Below are positions 5,606 through 6,587 of a DNA stretch of 6,587 bases, in pieces. Below the pieces are notes generated by a model that worked only from the letters and a program-made list of their open reading frames with translations, was not told where the DNA came from and searched no databases. Position numbers and translations under genes: made by a program. The stretch spans positions 1 through 6,587 of the forward strand of contig JAGLQP010000110.1 in assembly GCA_023136785.1 (NCBI GenBank), written 5' to 3'. This DNA is from Spirochaetales bacterium (lineage in GTDB: Bacteria; Spirochaetota; Spirochaetia; SZUA-6; DRHE01). Every line of letters begins with the position of its first letter. Position 1 is the first letter of the stretch.

Positions 5606-6587
5606 GTGGATGTCCCTTATCGTCCCCCCGATGCCGTTTATGATTTTCTGAAACGCTACAATAAATTCCTAATTTTCGGTCATGTGGAGCCGGATGGAGA
5701 TTGTGTTGCGTCTCAGTTGGTGTTGGGAAGCTTCTTGAAACGAAGGGGAAATCAGGTTCTTGTTTTTTCAGAGGGCCCCTTTGATCGTCCCGAAATCATC
5801 TCTTTTCAGGATCGCTTTCGCGACCGGATTACAAAAAAGGACCTGGCAGGGGATCCCGCCGCCGTCATCCTGGACTGCTCGACACCGGACCGGATCGGCG
5901 GAATGGGCCGAGCCATTCAAGGCCTTCCGGTTATGGTTATCGATCATCATGCCTCCGGGGAAATCTTCGGAGACGTGCGCTGGGTGATCCCCCGGGCCCC
6001 GTCGGTTAGCTATCTTATTCAGCGCCTGATCGAAGAGTATCCGGAGACCCCGACTCTCGAGGAGGCGGAGTTGATGCTCTTTGGTCTTGCCCGGGACACA
6101 GGGTTCTTCCGTCACCTGGTCGGAAAGAACGGATTTGTATTTGAGGCGGTGGCCCGGCTGGTGGATATCGGGGCTTCTCCCCGCGAAACCTACCGGATGA
6201 TCCACTCCGGATGGGGACTGGAAAAGATCAGGCTTCTGACCCTGTCTCTCGAGCGGGCAGAAAGCGCGTTCAAAGGAAAGGTATTGATTACCTACCAGAC
6301 CCTTGAAGAACTGCATTCAGCGGGCTCAACCGCTGCCCGCGGCTCCGACGAGGTCTACCGCATCCTGCAGGCCGTGGGATGTGTTGAGGTCGTTGCCTTC
6401 ATTCAGGAGGAGGAGCAAGGTCGCTGTTCGGTGGGTCTGCGATCCAGCAGCACCTGCGATGTGGGGAATCTGGCTCGATCCATGGGTGGTGGCGGCCATA
6501 CCCTGGCTGCCGGATACACCAGATCGGGCAGCATTGCCGGTATACGGGAACAGCTGCTTCTCGCCCTTGAACCTCTGGTGACCGGTG
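5606..6587 (+). CDS. nrnA: DHH/DHHA1 phosphoesterase, NrnA-type nanoRNase / pAp phosphatase (C-terminus beyond the right edge)
   Basis: 327 complete codons are in the window with no stop. NrnA proteins are usually about 310-330 residues, so only a few should be missing. These cytosolic Mn-dependent enzymes degrade 2-5-base RNAs from the end and remove the 3' phosphate of pAp to give AMP. DHH motifs are complete: GHVEPDGD (25-32; H26, D30, D32), ILDCSTPDRIG (88-98; D90), VIDHHASG (111-118; DHH 113-115) and GLARDTGFFRH (160-170; D164). The DHHA1 domain follows, with VGLRS (276-280) and the substrate-binding MGGGGHTLAAG (293-303). The GTG start is set by GAGAGG upstream and by an in-frame TGA at 5594, which leaves no other start before the first motif. 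Within the DHH family, an exopolyphosphatase or cyclic dinucleotide phosphodiesterase is less likely because there is no GGDEF, PAS or membrane segment. Confidence 0.9.
   Translation, partial: MDVPYRPPDAVYDFLKRYNKFLIFGHVEPDGDCVASQLVLGSFLKRRGNQVLVFSEGPFDRPEIISFQDRFRDRITKKDLAGDPAAVILDCSTPDRIGGMGRAIQGLPVMVIDHHASGEIFGDVRWVIPRAPSVSYLIQRLIEEYPETPTLEEAELMLFGLARDTGFFRHLVGKNGFVFEAVARLVDIGASPRETYRMIHSGWGLEKIRLLTLSLERAESAFKGKVLITYQTLEELHSAGSTAARGSDEVYRILQAVGCVEVVAFIQEEEQGRCSVGLRSSSTCDVGNLARSMGGGGHTLAAGYTRSGSIAGIREQLLLALEPLVTG

Overview
The window is a compact bacterial chromosomal segment of about 57% GC. It carries six protein-coding genes, all with recognisable coding logic except one unknown. I see no RNA genes, mobile elements, CRISPR arrays or phage genes. 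The organism is not certain. The short AMP nucleosidase form (best known from Bacteroidetes, and as I recall also in spirochaetes), a bacterial homologue of cyclic 2,3-diphosphoglycerate synthetase, an ArcB-like ornithine carbamoyltransferase and a DHH/DHHA1 NrnA-type phosphoesterase together suggest an anaerobe-like bacterium. Spirochaetota is my weak preference, inferred from gene content only.

Layout. Positions 1-699 on the minus strand hold the N-terminal 233 residues of a radical SAM protein that runs off the left edge. An 87-base divergent intergenic region (700-786) separates it from the short-form AMP nucleosidase gene (787-1566, plus strand). A 96-base gap with a small tandem repeat follows (1567-1662). 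Then come five closely spaced plus-strand genes that look like one transcription unit: a COG2403 / cyclic 2,3-diphosphoglycerate synthetase-like NTPase (1663-2979), ornithine carbamoyltransferase (3023-3961), a small exported protein of unknown function (4010-4411), an M24 metallopeptidase (4418-5596), and an NrnA-type DHH phosphoesterase (5606 to the right edge, nearly complete). The gaps are 43, 48, 6 and 9 bases, with no terminator visible between them.

How the genes may work together. NrnA-type enzymes release nucleoside monophosphates from very short RNAs and AMP from pAp. AMP nucleosidase splits AMP into adenine and ribose 5-phosphate. The two therefore fit a nucleotide-turnover theme, although the amn gene may have its own promoter. 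The metallopeptidase and ornithine carbamoyltransferase belong to peptide and arginine/ornithine metabolism. The least understood parts are the COG2403 NTPase next to the carbamoyltransferase, and the exported small protein between cytosolic enzymes.

At the composition level, GATC appears strongly over-represented (about 78 by hand count against about 25 expected). CTAG is strongly under-represented, and its five occurrences fall in two clusters, both at gene 3' ends. No clearly new system is evident; most of the window is ordinary core metabolism.
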